Assembly (NCBI RefSeq): GCF_000003815.2
Contig: NC_049997.1
Coordinates: forward strand, 1,083,438-1,147,437
From: Branchiostoma floridae
Taxonomy: Eukaryota; Chordata; Leptocardii; Amphioxiformes; Branchiostomatidae
Direction: 5' to 3'
Length of the DNA stretch: 64,000 nucleotides
Below, piece by piece: positions 27,701-38,504 of this stretch. How positions within the stretch are numbered: position 1 is the stretch's first letter; the number at the start of each line of letters is the position of its first letter. A program made the position numbers and the translations under genes. The notes beneath the pieces are model-generated. The model saw only the letters and a program-made list of their open reading frames with translations, did not search any database and was not told the DNA's origin.

Positions 27701-30700
27701 TTACCATCACATGTGTAGTTGTCCCTATTCAAGTTGAATCCGGTCACACAAGAACACTGAAAGCTGGCAATCGTGTTTGTACATACATGATCACAGCCAC
27801 CATTTGCTGCTGAACATTCATCAATGTCTGTACAGGGGGAACAAAAATAAAGGGCGCACACGTTAGGATAATACCAAATATCATTATTTAGCTAGTTCTT
27901 TTACAATCAGCTAACAAGAAGAAACTATTATTATTATGATTTAGGAGGTGTATAACATGTTATTGAAATCATTGAGAAAAATGGAGACTAAAATCCTTCA
28001 TATACAGCGAGTAAGATTTTATATGTGTATATATAGAATTATTAACAACTCATGGTCAAAGGTGGTGAATTCTATTTGTAAGTAAATACACATACAGTCA
28101 TTTTGATAAGATTCAATTTATCTACGGCATGACTGGTAGCAGTAAATCTGGATTCCCTATATCTATTGGTCAATCTCCTACCGTTGCATGACGGGACGTT
28201 ACTGCTCCATGTTTGGTCTGCCTGACAAGTAGAACTAGAATCACTCTCCAGATCATATCCTGAGTTACACGTGAATGTTACCACATCCTGGTAGAAGTTG
28301 GAACCGCTCGAATCACCATTTACAGGTGACGACAGCACTGGGCACTGTACACCTAGAATTTATCAAAGACAAATTCAGGGCAAGTGTGTGCAAAGTTCAA
28401 ATATTCCGACTACTCGTTCCTTACTTATTTGCCGTTCTCATGCTGTATTATAAGGCGTTTCTGATACAAATTGATACAAATTTGATACAAGATTCATGAA
28501 GGGCACATTTTAAGTCATTTACAACGCATGTACAGTTATCTTTTGAGACAATCGTTCTTTCCTACGTGTGCATGTTGGGACGTTCCCGGTCCAGGTTCTG
28601 TCAGCTTGGCAGGTCAAGCTGGAAAGTCCAGCAAGATCGTATCCAGGATCACACCAGAACGTCAACACGTCTTTGTAGTCACGTCCACCAGTCTTTCCAC
28701 CGTTGACTGGGTCTGCTAGCAGTGGGCACTGTAAAGCTAAAACATGTATGGCAATGTTTGAAAATGACTAGCTGGATACAAACAAGCGTAGTACAAACAA
28801 GCTGTGTCAGAACAGGATTTTCCGGAAATGGAAAACTAAAAATGAAGGATCAACAGTATCAAGTTACTGCATTTATAGTCATGTAGTATTATAGAAACAT
28901 ACATGAACACGTAGACCAGGACTTTAAACCAAAATTAATTACGTTCACAATATGGAGTGCGGTCACTCCACGTGGCGTCAGCCTGACAAGTTACGAATGC
29001 CGAACCGAAGAGTCTGTAACCCGAGTTACAGAAGAAGTCCATCCTGTCCTGGTAGTAGTAGTCTCCACTCAAGCGACCGTTTCTAGGAGGTTGCAACACT
29101 GGGCACTGCACACCTGGTACGATAGTACAGTTAGAACACTGACAACTATAACCAACGTATTTCCCTTTTTATAAAATCATAGACTATACAAACTTTAAAA
29201 ACTACCGATGCTAAGTCCTTTTAGCTCTTGGTACTCTTACGTTTATTTTATTACCTTTGCCATTCATTAAAAGTGGTCCTTTGGAAGTAGATATCTATAT
29301 CCGCCAGACACTCTAACAGTCAATACTTTTGATACAAGATTCATCAAATTCACTTTAACAAGGTATGTGCCTGACAGAAAATATCATCTCCTATAGGCCA
29401 AATCCCTTCCAAATAAATTAGTAATAATAGTAGTAAGGATGATAATAATGATAATAATAGCCTTCATTGCATATCCATGCCCCATCAAGCTTAAGCTTAG
29501 TATAGGTATATCGATGCAAAGTTCGTAATGAAGTACACATGATGACAATGAGAGGGTTTCTAAGACTAATCTTAAAATTTGGGTTGTAAAACATCGTCAT
29601 TGACTCCTTCAGAAAAAAATCTTTCATACGTGTGCATGTTGGAGCGTCCCCTGTCCATGTTCTTTCAGCCTGACAGGTCAACGTGGGAAACCCCACAAGC
29701 TCGTATCCAGGATCACACCAGAACGTCAACACGTCCTGGTAGTAATTGTCGCCAGTCTTTCCACCGTTTTCAGGATTTGCCAGCAGGGGGCACTGTACGG
29801 CTGAAATATACATTGTAGAGTGTGACATGTTTGGCATGTCTCGACGGGTAATTATAACGTCAATGCACACAAACGTAGAATCCTGTGGACAGGAAGGCTT
29901 TGAAGTCTCAAGTTACTGAAATTGTAGATTTGTTGCAAATAAAACGTGCATGCATACATGTACATACATAGACCAGGTTTTGAAACAAAATTTTAAATCT
30001 TACGAGGACAGATGGGAACGCTGCCACTCCACGTGCGGTCTGCCTGACACGTTATGGATTCCAAACCCTCAAGTTCGTAACCCAAGTCACAAGTGAAGCT
30101 CGCCACGTCCTGGTAGTAGTTATCGCCACCTAGACCACCATTTGTAGGAGGCTGCAGTGCTGGGCATTGCACACCTGATGTGAGAAAACATAGCTGCATC
30201 ATCAATCTACCTATAATGGCATACTTTTTTTACATTAAGAATTCAAATGTCAGAAACTATCATTTCAAATCAGAATTGCCCTGCAGAAGGTGACAGACGG
30301 TCACAGAAACGTGTGAGAATAAAGCAGTCATTATGGCTGTGTAAATAGAGTCTCTTTATTCTCTATCATTTTACTAGTTTTGCAGTTGCTATTCAGTACA
30401 GGTAATCAAGGGGTTCCTTTTGAAATGCATTTTTCTTCAAAAATAGACAGCCAGATAATCAGATCTTCTATTGTCATATCCATCATGAGCACATTTACGA
30501 AATATGTACCGGATAAACTATATCACAACTCTTAGGCCAAATGACTTTTCGAATGATTACTTCGAAATATAACTATCATCTTTATTGACAGATTAAACTT
30601 TCTCTTGTAGATTTTTCTAGAGAAATCTGAAGCTCCTACGTGTGCAGGTTGGGGCGTTCCCTGTCCATGTTCTGTCAGCTTGGCAGGTCAAGGTAGGAAG

Positions 30701-33700
30701 TCCAACCAGCTCGTATCCAGGATCACAAGAGAACGTCAATACATCATTGTAGTAATTCTCGCCACTCATTTCGCCGTTGCCGGGGGCTTCCAGAATTGGA
30801 CACTGTATGACTAAACATGGTATTGCGACATGTTAGGCCACAGCAAGTAAATTTTATGGATGGCATCCTCTGCAGACTGCAAAAAAGGTTCGATAGGGCG
30901 AAAAAAAAACAAGATGGGTGAAAAAAACAAGACGGCTACATTTTCATAATTGGCCACCATGAAGCCGTGATGACTGTTGTAAAAAGACTAAGGGACAAAA
31001 CATGATATCAGAGCCAACAAGTCATTCATTCCTGTATTTAAGACATGTACTGGTGTGGTAAAAGAGACACCGGTGTGGTAGACTGGCATCACCAACAACG
31101 TTGATACCCACACTCATAGCTTCCTTCCATATTGGTGTCACTTTTACAACTATCCAATAAGTTTCATTTCTACAACTACAGTCCTCGGCCCAAGTGTCAC
31201 GTCTACAAGTACAATTATTAGGCTATAACACAATACATATAAATTTGCTCATTTTGGTACTTTATCGTCATGTTGACCATCCCTGCAGAAGAAAAAAAAC
31301 TTTTTTTTTTCTGAAATCAGGCGAAAATTAATGCGCGCGCTGATGTCATCCATAAAATTTACTTGCTGTGGCCCTACAGCAACTAATTTAAAAGCAAAGG
31401 CATGGCTTTTAAACTGTTCTGGAAAAGGATTTGCTAGAAATACAAAACTGTTGCCAAAGTAGGCTAACAGTATTAGGTAACACGCATCATCCATGGTAAC
31501 AGATATGCAATATCAAAAAAAAGTCAAACTTACGTTCGCAACTTGGAACGCTGTCAGTCCACGTGCGGTCTGCTTGGCACGTTGTGGTTTCCGAACCCAC
31601 AAGTTCGTAACCCAAGTCACATGTGAAGGTCAGCACGTCCTGGTAGTAGTTTCCGCCACTCGAGCCACCATTTGTAGGAGACTGCAACGCTGGGCACGGC
31701 ACAGCTAGTGCGAAGAAATGAAGCCAAATTAAAAGTATTGTTACAAAAAGTACAAAAGTATTGTTACAAAAAAAAACAATGTCAGGTAAATTCTAAGAGC
31801 TATTCTTGCACCATATCTAGTTATTGATATCCTTTCCCTACCTCGATTTCAACAACTATCAGCACTGTCGCACACATGGAGTTTTTGAATTACTAGAGTT
31901 CGGTAACCTCATACCTACATATAACGTTACAAATATTCAGAGTTTTTTTTAGATAGATTTTATGCAAATGACGTGAACATTAACATAATTTATACGAGGG
32001 GATGTCTCATTTAACCTACACTTTTCACAAGTAAGTATAAAATTAGTATCATTTATCACTAAGTGTTTTTTGCTAATTTTATTAATTATGCAAATCAGTT
32101 CTTCATTTACATGTTTGGTATGAGTTTATTTTCTACCCGCCATGATGTATATGTGTTTCATTTAATGAAATCCATGGCCAGTCACATCGCACCATGATGA
32201 TTTAATTATATGGATGACATATTCTTCGAATCTTTAACGGCTGTGAGCGTTTGAATAAAAAGTTTTTTTAATTGGTTTCATTATTATATCTAAAGGCCAA
32301 AAAGGTTGAACAATTACGGAACACACCGAGTAAAAACTTCTATATGACATCTATATAATCAAATCAGAATGGCTTTATGGAAAACATTGGTAGTATAGAA
32401 TCTCCTTATTGTTTATTCAAATTAACTCCTTATTTGCATAATAGGTATTCAATTGTGTACATAAGTCGAGTAAGTCAAGTCAGGTGTACATATTTGCCTA
32501 AGCTACATTCATACCTAAAATGGAAATCCATATTTCTTTTATTTAGTTCTCTTCTTTGTAAAATCATGACGTAAAAGTCCTTTCAGTACCAAAATCAACT
32601 ATTAGGGGGCTAAACCTGTCGCCTCATTTTGTCCTGACGTCAAAAGCTATCTGTCATCTAATCGTCAAAACCCTCTTATGTCCGAGATACATTGAAAAGT
32701 CTGACATTGTTGCATTTTAGCGTTATGCAGATCTCCTATTTTGAATAATTTGTACTTTTAAAAAATCTAAGTCTAAGCTACCTAAATGCAAAACAAATCA
32801 TACAAATTCGTTATTCGTTTCTGTTTACCTATTTCATTCTTGAATTATCTTTTTTTTAATACAAAAACGCCAATGCAATTCCAGACCTGACGGCCAGGGG
32901 TCCAAGCTTATGTCACTTCTCTCCGATGGCATGTCTAGAACACGAGCTATCAAAACCAGAACTTCCGCTGCAGTACATAGGGATGCCACGAGGGGCATTC
33001 AAATCTAATAATTTTCAGTTATACACACAGTTTTCACACACCAAATATGAAACGAATACATCCAACCGTCCGTATGTTATCTTGTTCACCACAGACGTCT
33101 AGACACACAAACGCTGCCTAAAACATAACCTACATGAAAATTCATGGAAGTAATGAACTTTCCTACGTGTGCAGGTTGGGACGTCATCAGTCCATGTGCC
33201 GTCAGCTTGGCAGGTCAAAGTTGAGCTTCCCACAAGATCGTATCCGAGATAACATCCGTACCTCGCTATGTCTTGGTAGGATCTACCCTCATAGGCTAGA
33301 AGTTCACCGTTGACAGGGACCCATAGATCTGCACACCTTACAACTAGAACATGGGGTAATTATGAGTTAAGCAATGCCATTTTCATTAACTGTCTGTACA
33401 TGAAACGGAGGATTTCTGTAAACACATGCCACGTCTTAGACCATGTAGTACTTTATCACTTGGCCATTTGTCCTGCAAGAAAGCATGTTTCATTTGCTGC
33501 CAAAATCTTAACTGTTAACTCAGAACTTGGGGTAATTATTGCTTTAGTAATGCCCTTTCGGATAACGGTTTTTACGTGAAAAGTAGGATTTATGTATACA
33601 CGTGCAATATCTTAGATCGTGCTTCGCCATTTGTCCAGTAAGAAAACATGTTTCACTCGCTGCCAATATCTAAACTTTCAACTCTCCTGTTCAGCTCATT

Positions 33701-34950
33701 ACGAGTCTTCATTCTTCAGAAATAGCTATTCGGTTGGGTCTTCGTTCAAATTCTGAACATCATACTTGAGCAGGTTCGGGTACTTTTCGTCACCAAACTA
33801 AAATACGACGGGGCTCACAGCAAGATACGAAGAAAACAACAACACCTTGCATCAATACACTGTAGTAATTACGTAAACATCCAAACTCCCAATGGCTTAT
33901 TTATCGTGACTTGAATGTATTGCTACCACTAGAAAACACCACTATTCACTGACTTCTATCTACTTGATAGTCTACTTTAATCTAGACGTCCAAATTAATG
34001 ATGGTAACTTACTGAAGCATTTTACCGAATAGTGGTCCCAAGAACCGACAGTCCCATATCCATCGCCACACCGTATAGCGGAAGCACCCAAAAGCTGCTT
34101 CGTGTATCCAGTGTTGCACGTGAAGACGACCCAGTCTCCCCATACGTAGGGACCGGGACGGCTGATTGCCCCGTTTTCAGGTGTTGACGGTGCATCGCAC
34201 TTTATAACTGTATACAAAAATATACTTGTTTTTATATTCTTACAATGAGTGTGGGTATGACACGAAAGAAGAAGAAGAATATTCCTACAATAGTTTACAT
34301 TCTATTTTTACCTTTAAAGGACTAAGCTGCGTGAGCTAGTTGCCCGGTGATAGTTATGATTTAAGACAGCAATAAAAATTTCCACTCTGTATAAAATCTT
34401 TTCAAGGAATGAGTGTATTGTTTTAAGTTAATAAATCTTACGCAAAAGTCTTGATATATTTGTATCTAGAATTCAACTACTGTGACTGTTTTTCAGTTAC
34501 TGGAATCTGTAAAGTTAACACATTGGATTCCTAGGTCAACTGATTATTCGTAACCTGTAGAATTCCGAACAACTTTGCCAATCGGACGTAACATATACTG
34601 TTAGGCTAGTCCCTGAGATGCCTATAAAAACACCATCGAACCACCACACCCTCACCCATTTCACGAAGGTTGAGTTTTACGAACGCTTGTTCGTAACTAG
34701 GTTCATTGGCATTGCAACAGTAACATACTGTTATTGAACTTATTTGATGTTCCATACGCATATTTCAACATACTTGTGCAAGTTGGCTCCCTGTGACTCC
34801 ATACGCCGCTTGTCGTACAAAACCGTATGGAGTCGCCACTTATCATGAAATATCCACGGTGACAGGTATAATAGGCTTCACCACCGCGATAATAGCTGGA
34901 GACGGCTAGCTGACAGTTTGCGGGGCGAGGTAACTCAGGACAGAATCCAG
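8853..34950 (-). CDS. Polycystin-1-like receptor-channel with sushi, EGF and FN3 ectodomain (whole gene, 5' end not found)
   Basis: About 46 exons on the minus strand give a protein of about 3,000 residues. Order from the N-terminal side: ten sushi (CCP) domains, ten EGF-like domains, four FN3 domains, a Ser/Thr-rich linker, a GAIN-like segment, GPS, TM1, PLAT, TM2-5, the polycystin extracellular domain and S1-S6 channel unit, and a C-terminal coiled coil. GPS-TM-PLAT followed by a polycystin channel is diagnostic of the polycystin-1 family, which acts at the plasma or ciliary membrane, often with polycystin-2 partners. PKD and REJ domains typical of vertebrate PKD1 were not seen. The exon nearest 34.95 kb starts in phase 1 with no signal peptide, so upstream exons exist further right. 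Two exons have defects (a 10-bp deletion and a lost donor, given under their own blocks), so it could be a damaged allele, contain assembly errors, or be an old gene starting to decay. Exon borders are by-eye predictions. Confidence 0.85.
9702..12535 (-). CDS. Polycystin (TOP) domain and S1-S6 channel unit
   Basis: Exons 12321-12535 (S1), 11712-11886 (start of the polycystin extracellular domain: [29 protein letters not shown]), 10873-11457 ([13 protein letters not shown], then S2 and S3), 10441-10671 (S4-S5), 10091-10175 (pore region [14 protein letters not shown] to MLLGR) and 9702-9940 (S6: [20 protein letters not shown]). Phases are compatible throughout. In the family this unit forms heteromeric cation channels with PKD2 proteins. 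S4 shows only a few basic residues (LLRVVRFSK). Five of these exons are duplicated at 45.4-47.8 kb. Confidence 0.87.
12690..12990. repeat. Probable inserted repeat in a polycystin intron
   Basis: GC-richer than its surroundings, with phrases such as GGTTGCCAGACCCACC and CTTTGGTGCCGTAGCC that have no homologue in the duplicate copy. No reading frame continues the polycystin. Likely a short interspersed element; class unknown. Confidence 0.35.
13133..14615 (-). CDS. TM2 to TM5 exons of the polycystin-like gene
   Basis: Exons 14464-14615, 14189-14315, 13707-13888 and 13133-13247. Hydrophobic segments: [58 protein letters not shown], and a last one spanning the splice junction ([16 protein letters not shown] joined to [12 protein letters not shown]). 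These fit the four extra membrane spans that polycystin-1 proteins carry between PLAT and the channel unit. A stretch at about 12690-12990 in the next intron looks like inserted repeat rather than exon. Confidence 0.8.
14823..16005 (-). CDS. PLAT/LH2 domain of the polycystin-like gene
   Basis: Exons 15790-16005, 15140-15297 and 14823-15001 join in phase 0, 2 and 1. PLAT features: [19 protein letters not shown], then GFQIFGS, then [26 protein letters not shown] and the closing [14 protein letters not shown] is a cytosolic beta-sandwich that in polycystin-1 binds lipids and trafficking partners; here it lies in the first intracellular loop. A small AG...GT-bounded stretch at 15385-15421 does not keep phase and is probably not an exon. 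Confidence 0.85.
16102..16672 (-). CDS. GPS motif and first transmembrane segment
   Basis: Exons 16554-16672 and 16102-16335. The GPS cysteine pattern is complete: CVNWD, W.DTACG, then CNC. The usual cleavage tripeptide after the C.C pair (His-Leu-Ser/Thr) is replaced by SYPRPKA, so autoproteolysis as known for polycystin-1 and adhesion GPCRs is unlikely. About 45 residues later comes TM1 ([18 protein letters not shown]), then a short basic loop into PLAT. The order GPS-TM1-PLAT is specific to polycystin-1 proteins. Confidence 0.83.
16928..19203 (-). CDS. GAIN-like segment before the GPS of the polycystin-like gene
   Basis: Exons 19060-19203, about 18670-18767, 18291-18466, 17672-17899 and 16928-17477. 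This is the helical-then-beta segment that precedes the GPS in polycystin-1 proteins; I see its signature sequence [13 protein letters not shown] and, further on, [16 protein letters not shown]. The same exons are duplicated at 360-2498. The exon near 18.7 kb is odd: the paralogue ends it AATG followed by GTATGT, whereas here AATG is followed by AGAGTGC, and the next GT (phase 2) would shift the frame into the 18291-18466 exon. Either that donor is destroyed or a non-obvious site is used. Confidence 0.72.
19385..20290 (-). CDS. Ser/Thr/Pro-rich linker exons of the polycystin-like gene
   Basis: Small exons at 20159-20290, 19821-19889, 19575-19622 and 19385-19440, all with phase 1 acceptors and compatible donors. 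The encoded peptides are rich in Thr, Pro, Ala and acidic residues (for example [14 protein letters not shown] and TTAITATG), with no domain recognised. A flexible, possibly O-glycosylated spacer between FN3 and the GAIN-like segment is my inference. The 48-bp exon is the least certain. Confidence 0.6.
20758..23525 (-). CDS. Four fibronectin type III domains of the polycystin-like gene
   Basis: FN3-1 uses two exons (23406-23525 and 22991-23146), FN3-2 one (22354-22626), FN3-3 one (21853-22131) and FN3-4 two (21312-21453 and 20758-20909). All domain borders are phase 1. FN3 hallmarks are visible: the early Trp ([50 protein letters not shown]), then L.P.T.Y...V and a final V/T.TG. The recurring 'P.A.V.GY' is the FN3 C-strand. 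These modules probably extend the ectodomain stalk. The large CA/TA/CATA microsatellite at 21640-21790 sits in the intron between FN3-3 and FN3-4. Confidence 0.82.
21640..21790. repeat. Compound microsatellite (CA)n-(TA)n-(CATA)n
   Basis: Runs of CA, TA and CATA units lie in the intron between the third and fourth FN3 domains. The open frame across it is a by-product of the repeat. Confidence 0.95.
23884..23947. repeat. Microsatellite (GATA)n/(GA)n
   Basis: Tetranucleotide GATA followed by GA-rich sequence directly beside the donor of the frameshifted EGF exon at 23961-24073. Confidence 0.9.
23961..27827 (-). CDS. Ten EGF-like (cbEGF-type) domain exons of the polycystin-like gene
   Basis: Predicted exons, N- to C-terminal: 27705-27827, 27293-27415, 26826-26948, 26335-26457, 25858-25980, 25436-25558, 24796-24918, 24492-24614, 24179-24301 and 23961-24073. 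The first nine are exactly 123 bp and phase 1-1. They follow the pattern D.(D/N)EC....GGC...C.N..GSF.C.C..GY.LN...(F/T)CDG, typical of calcium-binding EGF domains with the Asp/Asn hydroxylation consensus C.N....F.C.C. The tenth is 113 bp: a 10-bp deletion just before its last cysteine breaks the frame. An in-frame cryptic donor (TTAG, then GTTTGC) upstream of the deletion scar would restore phase 1 while losing the sixth cysteine. Confidence 0.85.
25199..25272. repeat. Pentanucleotide microsatellite (ATTTA/ATTTG type)
   Basis: Repeated 5-bp units of the form ATTTA, ATTTG and ATTGA in an intron between EGF exons. Confidence 0.85.
28182..34950 (-). CDS. Ten sushi (CCP/SCR) domain exons of the polycystin-like gene
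   Basis: Predicted exons, N- to C-terminal: 34774-34950, 34013-34207, 33167-33343, 31534-31704, 30640-30810, 30004-30174, 29630-29800, 28943-29113, 28566-28736 and 28182-28352. All are phase 1-1, one domain each; the seven downstream ones are exactly 171 bp. Each carries four cysteines, the conserved Trp and the pattern YYQDV.TF.C..GYEL....TCQADRTW....P.C (a few with FYQDV). Sushi domains are extracellular beta-sandwich modules used in adhesion and complement regulation. The near-identical repeated core in the last seven suggests recent unit duplication, while the first three are diverged and longer (177, 195 and 177 bp). Confidence 0.85.
33346..33695. repeat. Intronic tandem duplication, ~178-bp unit
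   Basis: The unit starting GGGGTAATTATGAGTTAAG recurs from about 33530 as GGGGTAATTATTGCTTTAG. Later landmarks (GCCATTTGTCC, AAAGCATGTTTCATTTGCTG versus AAAACATGTTTCACTCGCTG) keep the same order. The two copies are visibly diverged. Confidence 0.7.
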
Positions 34951-35261
34951 CTGTAATGCAGAATTTGATAGATATAAAAAGGTAATTAAGAAATTAGAAA
35001 GGTATCATTTTCAAGCAAATACTCAATGTTTACTTTCAAATGGCATAGCCTAACACTTCTATTGGGAAGGGGAAACTGATAGGTCAAGAAGTGGCGAGTG
35101 AATGATTATTCATGATTTTTTACATTTCGGTGCCGAAAACGTTCATTATTCTCATTGGGAGTTTGCGTGAGGCGGATTTAAGATTTGATTGTGCTAAATG
35201 GAAGGGATTTCATACCCATTACAAATGGCGGGTAAGAAGGTTCATGAGGAACATAAATACG

Positions 35262-35451
35262 CATAATTCCACCAGGTGCCGTAAAACCGCCACCTCAACA
35301 ACGTTGTTATAGAGGCCTTCTCAAGATTTTCTTCAACACCTAAATATCTGAATTGTATTACATTTAGGATATTCAACATTCGGTGTTCAAGACAATCATC
35401 TATACTAGCGTTTTTTGAGGTGGCGGTATAAAGGCACCTGGTGGAATTATG
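35262..35451. mobile_element. 190-bp MITE-like element with ~40-bp inverted repeats
   Basis: The left end CATAATTCCACCAGGTGCC, followed by ACCGCCACCTCAA, is mirrored at the right end (TTGAGGTGGCGGT, then GGCACCTGGTGGAATTATG). There is no coding capacity. It directly abuts a second, different MITE at 35453. Confidence 0.78.
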
Positions 35452-35452
35452 A

Positions 35453-35664
35453 TACTGTAAATGCAGAAATGTTCGCGGTGGATTAATATTCGCGGTTTTC
35501 GCGGCGACCACTTCACCGCGAACTTAAATCCACCTTGAACATTTTTCTATTAAGGTATTAGACTGCAGTCGATGGTGTTACCGCGAACTTAAATCCACCG
35601 CGAAAAGTCATTTTCCCCGCTACCGCGAAATTAAATCCCCGCGAACTTAAATCCATTTACAGTA
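35453..35664. mobile_element. MITE of the CGCGG-rich family, copy 1
   Basis: Ends are TACTGTAAATGCAGAAA and, in inverse orientation, the close of the element (CCATTTACAGTA). The interior is made of repeated, mirrored TTCGCGGT / ACCGCGAACTTAAATCC blocks. Two further copies are in the window (53982-54184 and 58396-58459). Confidence 0.8.
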
Positions 35665-37150
35665 GTCGATGTTAGATGACAGTGAAGTCAATGACGACCT
35701 TTTTTGAAAATTGCCTTTCAGCTTTGCCATGGTTACAATTGGTGGAATATGCTCATTACTAGTGACACATTTAGATTAAAGTGGATATCATCAAACACGC
35801 ATTATGTAAACTTTATCATAATTTGCATGATTAATGGAAAGTTGCTATAATTTCATCCTGAAAAGGCATGCTAAAATTTGCAATACAACTAACATGCGCA
35901 GTCGTAGAAGGTTTTGTATTCGTGTGGATTATTCTAATAAGAAAATTACGCATATCTAGTGAGCAACAAAAAAGCAAACGCTGACTTATTGGTAGAAAGA
36001 TGTAGATTTCAAATCTTAACATATGCAAGTCATGCAGCAGTGAGCATTTCAAGTCATGCATTTCGCAAATCAGATGATTGGTGGCTTTGTGAAAATGATT
36101 CTACGTCGTCTATGCGTTTAGTCCAACTTATTTTAATGCATTTAAAAATGCAGAAATATATTGCTGTCAATACAACGTCCCGTATGGCTCAAAATAAGGT
36201 ATCCAAACGTTGACATACATGTATGAATATAACTTAAATTTTACTATAGTGATGAAATTTTGACCGTGTGTAAGTCTCCATCTTACTGTCAGTTACGCCA
36301 CTTGTTGCATTCCAATAATTGTCAAAATAGTTTGGTTAACCAAAGACGGTGAACAATTTATTTCACACAAATATGGCTTATTATCGTATTCGCAAAAAAA
36401 GGCCAAAAAATCTATTTTAAACAAGAACCTCATGATCATTATCAGATCCCGCTATTCATGCGTTCACCCACTTGTTTCCTTGAGCAAACAATGCTCTAGC
36501 GAGGCCGATAAGACGGAATAATTATAATGATGATAATAATGATAAGATTCGGGTCGTCAAACTTGCGATGAATATTGCTAGGCAGCCTTGATACGACAGC
36601 TGGAATATAGGGAAAACATTTACAAACACAAGTATTATCGCCTCTTGTGTTAAGTAAACATATGCTAATGATCGAGGCCGCGCGTACATACATACTACTA
36701 ATTCCTGCTTCACTCACCAACACGCCCTTAGTATTCTAAATTATTCATACGGAAGGCGTGTTTTATACGAGCAAACGATACTTTGCAAGACGCGATGCAC
36801 TTCTTTGTTATGATTTTATGGCGATGTAACCATCACAACATTGACGTCAGGCGCTGCCTTAAACGGCCTCTGTTTGTAATAGAGATCTTTATTTGCATGT
36901 TCTTGCCCACGTGGGCTAAATGCAGTGATTCAATAGTATTACATGGATTCAATAGTATTACATAGTAAAGACTATACTATTACATATAGTAGTGATACAA
37001 GTGAACAGTTCTCGCGGTTCTAATTTTAAATTACTGCTCGTCCCTGTGAAAATAGGTAGTGTTCAAAGGTAGCATTTCCTAATAGCACATGATACTCATA
37101 GCATGCTGTACTAAGTGACATACTTTGCTACCATAGGCATCAAACATACC
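35665..37150. other. Non-coding interval, nothing recognised
   Basis: AT-rich, with an ATAATGATGATAATAATG microsatellite near 36520-36545. This is where upstream exons or a promoter of the polycystin gene could lie, but I could not identify any. Confidence 0.45.
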
Positions 37151-37154
37151 AAGG

Positions 37155-37682
37155 TTATGTGGGACCGCGTGGCACGATCGGGAGCGCGTGGTCTCAGGCC
37201 CGAGAGGTCCCGGGTTCAAATCCGCTTGCCGTGTCACCGATCTTGTGCCCTTGGGAAAGGCACTTTACACGACTTTCCTCACCTAACTCAGGTGTAAATG
37301 AGTACCTAGCTGCGGCTAGTGGCAGTGACAGGCCTTTGTGGTGGTGACAGGCCATAGGGGCATGTTCGGGCATGACGCACCCGCCATGACACACGAGTCA
37401 GGGGTAGGAGGAACCCCTTGCATCCTTGGTCGGAAGTCCTCCTAGGAGACGGAAACTCCAAATAATAAACCTGCATCTGCTGGGGCCGTCTTACGTGGCA
37501 AACAGTTCTGTCCCTGTAGGACTTAGTGCGCCAGTAGACGAGAGGGTGGAGAAGGGAGTGCACATCCCTCCTTCACCTTAAAAAAAAGTCACGTGCAGGC
37601 CAGGCAGACTGGTCGTCTAATCAACCTATCTGCCTACCATTGATCTTCGGATACGAAGAAACAGCCATCATCATCATCATAA
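37155..37682 (+). mobile_element. tRNA-derived SINE with (CAT)n tail
   Basis: A Pol III-like B box (GGTTCAAATCC) at about 37213-37223 follows a GTGGCACGATCGGGAGCG box-A-like segment. The body continues through GGCACTTTACACGACTTTCC, and the 3' end is a CATCATCATCAT tail near 37670. This head-body-simple-tail layout is typical of SINEs. The open frames inside are incidental. Confidence 0.7.
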
Positions 37683-38204
37683 GTCTATCAAAGAAGGTTA
37701 TGGTAAATTCACATGTGTTATGTGCCAGTGCTAGTGTTTGCATACTTTGACCAGCAAAGTTGAGGAGATATGGGTATATCGTGATATCTGGTATCTTGAT
37801 GAGTGTTTAGAAAACAAAGGTCGTGAAAGATTGTGGAATTAGACATGCCTTTATGTATGGAATGTGAAATAAATAATTTGCAAAAAACGTTCTCCATGTG
37901 TGTTTTTTTCGTATTCAACGGGAAAAGCAAAAACATGAAACAACTTCAATGTATCCGGTTTTAAAAACGAATAGATGCTCATAGGAAGGATCAAACGGGT
38001 GTACAAATGTACATGATTGCTTAAAATTTATTCTTGCAGTTGAAAAAAAAAGAAAAAAATAATCACTTTACATCTGAAGTGCAACAACCGTAAAACCACA
38101 AACTATGCGATATTACTGTTCAAATATATGCTTTTATCTCGCAGCATACAGCGTAATCCTTTTTTTTTAGTATTTGTAGTCGATATGGCCGCCTTCAAAC
38201 CAAC

Positions 38205-38440
38205 GTTGCAATTTCTAAGTGGGTAGAGTGTTTGCTATGCTATGCAGTTGGTAGGTCGTGAGTTCGATCCTTGGCCGAGTTATACCAAAACTTTAAATAT
38301 GGTATATATTGCTTCAGTGCTTCCTCTGCTAGTATTTGGGAAAAGTATGGTAATTGAACATACACCATGGCCACTACCAGTTGACTAGCAGTTCCCTGCT
38401 GTACTGATTGCACAAAGTTGTGTGGCCCAGGGCTAGAGAA
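38205..38440 (+). mobile_element. Second tRNA-derived SINE-like element
   Basis: A box-A-like GTGGGTAGAGTG and box-B GAGTTCGATCC at about 38260-38270 have normal tRNA-like spacing, followed by an unrelated AT-rich body. The 3' border is uncertain. It is not a functional tRNA: no closing acceptor stem is visible. Confidence 0.55.
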
Positions 38441-38504
38441 ACGCGCCGCACGATGGACCATTTGGTGCGGGAAGGACTTTGACTAGACCAAAGGTGCGGT
38501 GATA

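Noticed and set aside
37194-37394. Possible functional tRNA at the GGTTCAAATCC box
   Set aside because: Box B is present, but there is no cloverleaf with a closing acceptor stem, and the body and CAT tail mark it as a SINE.
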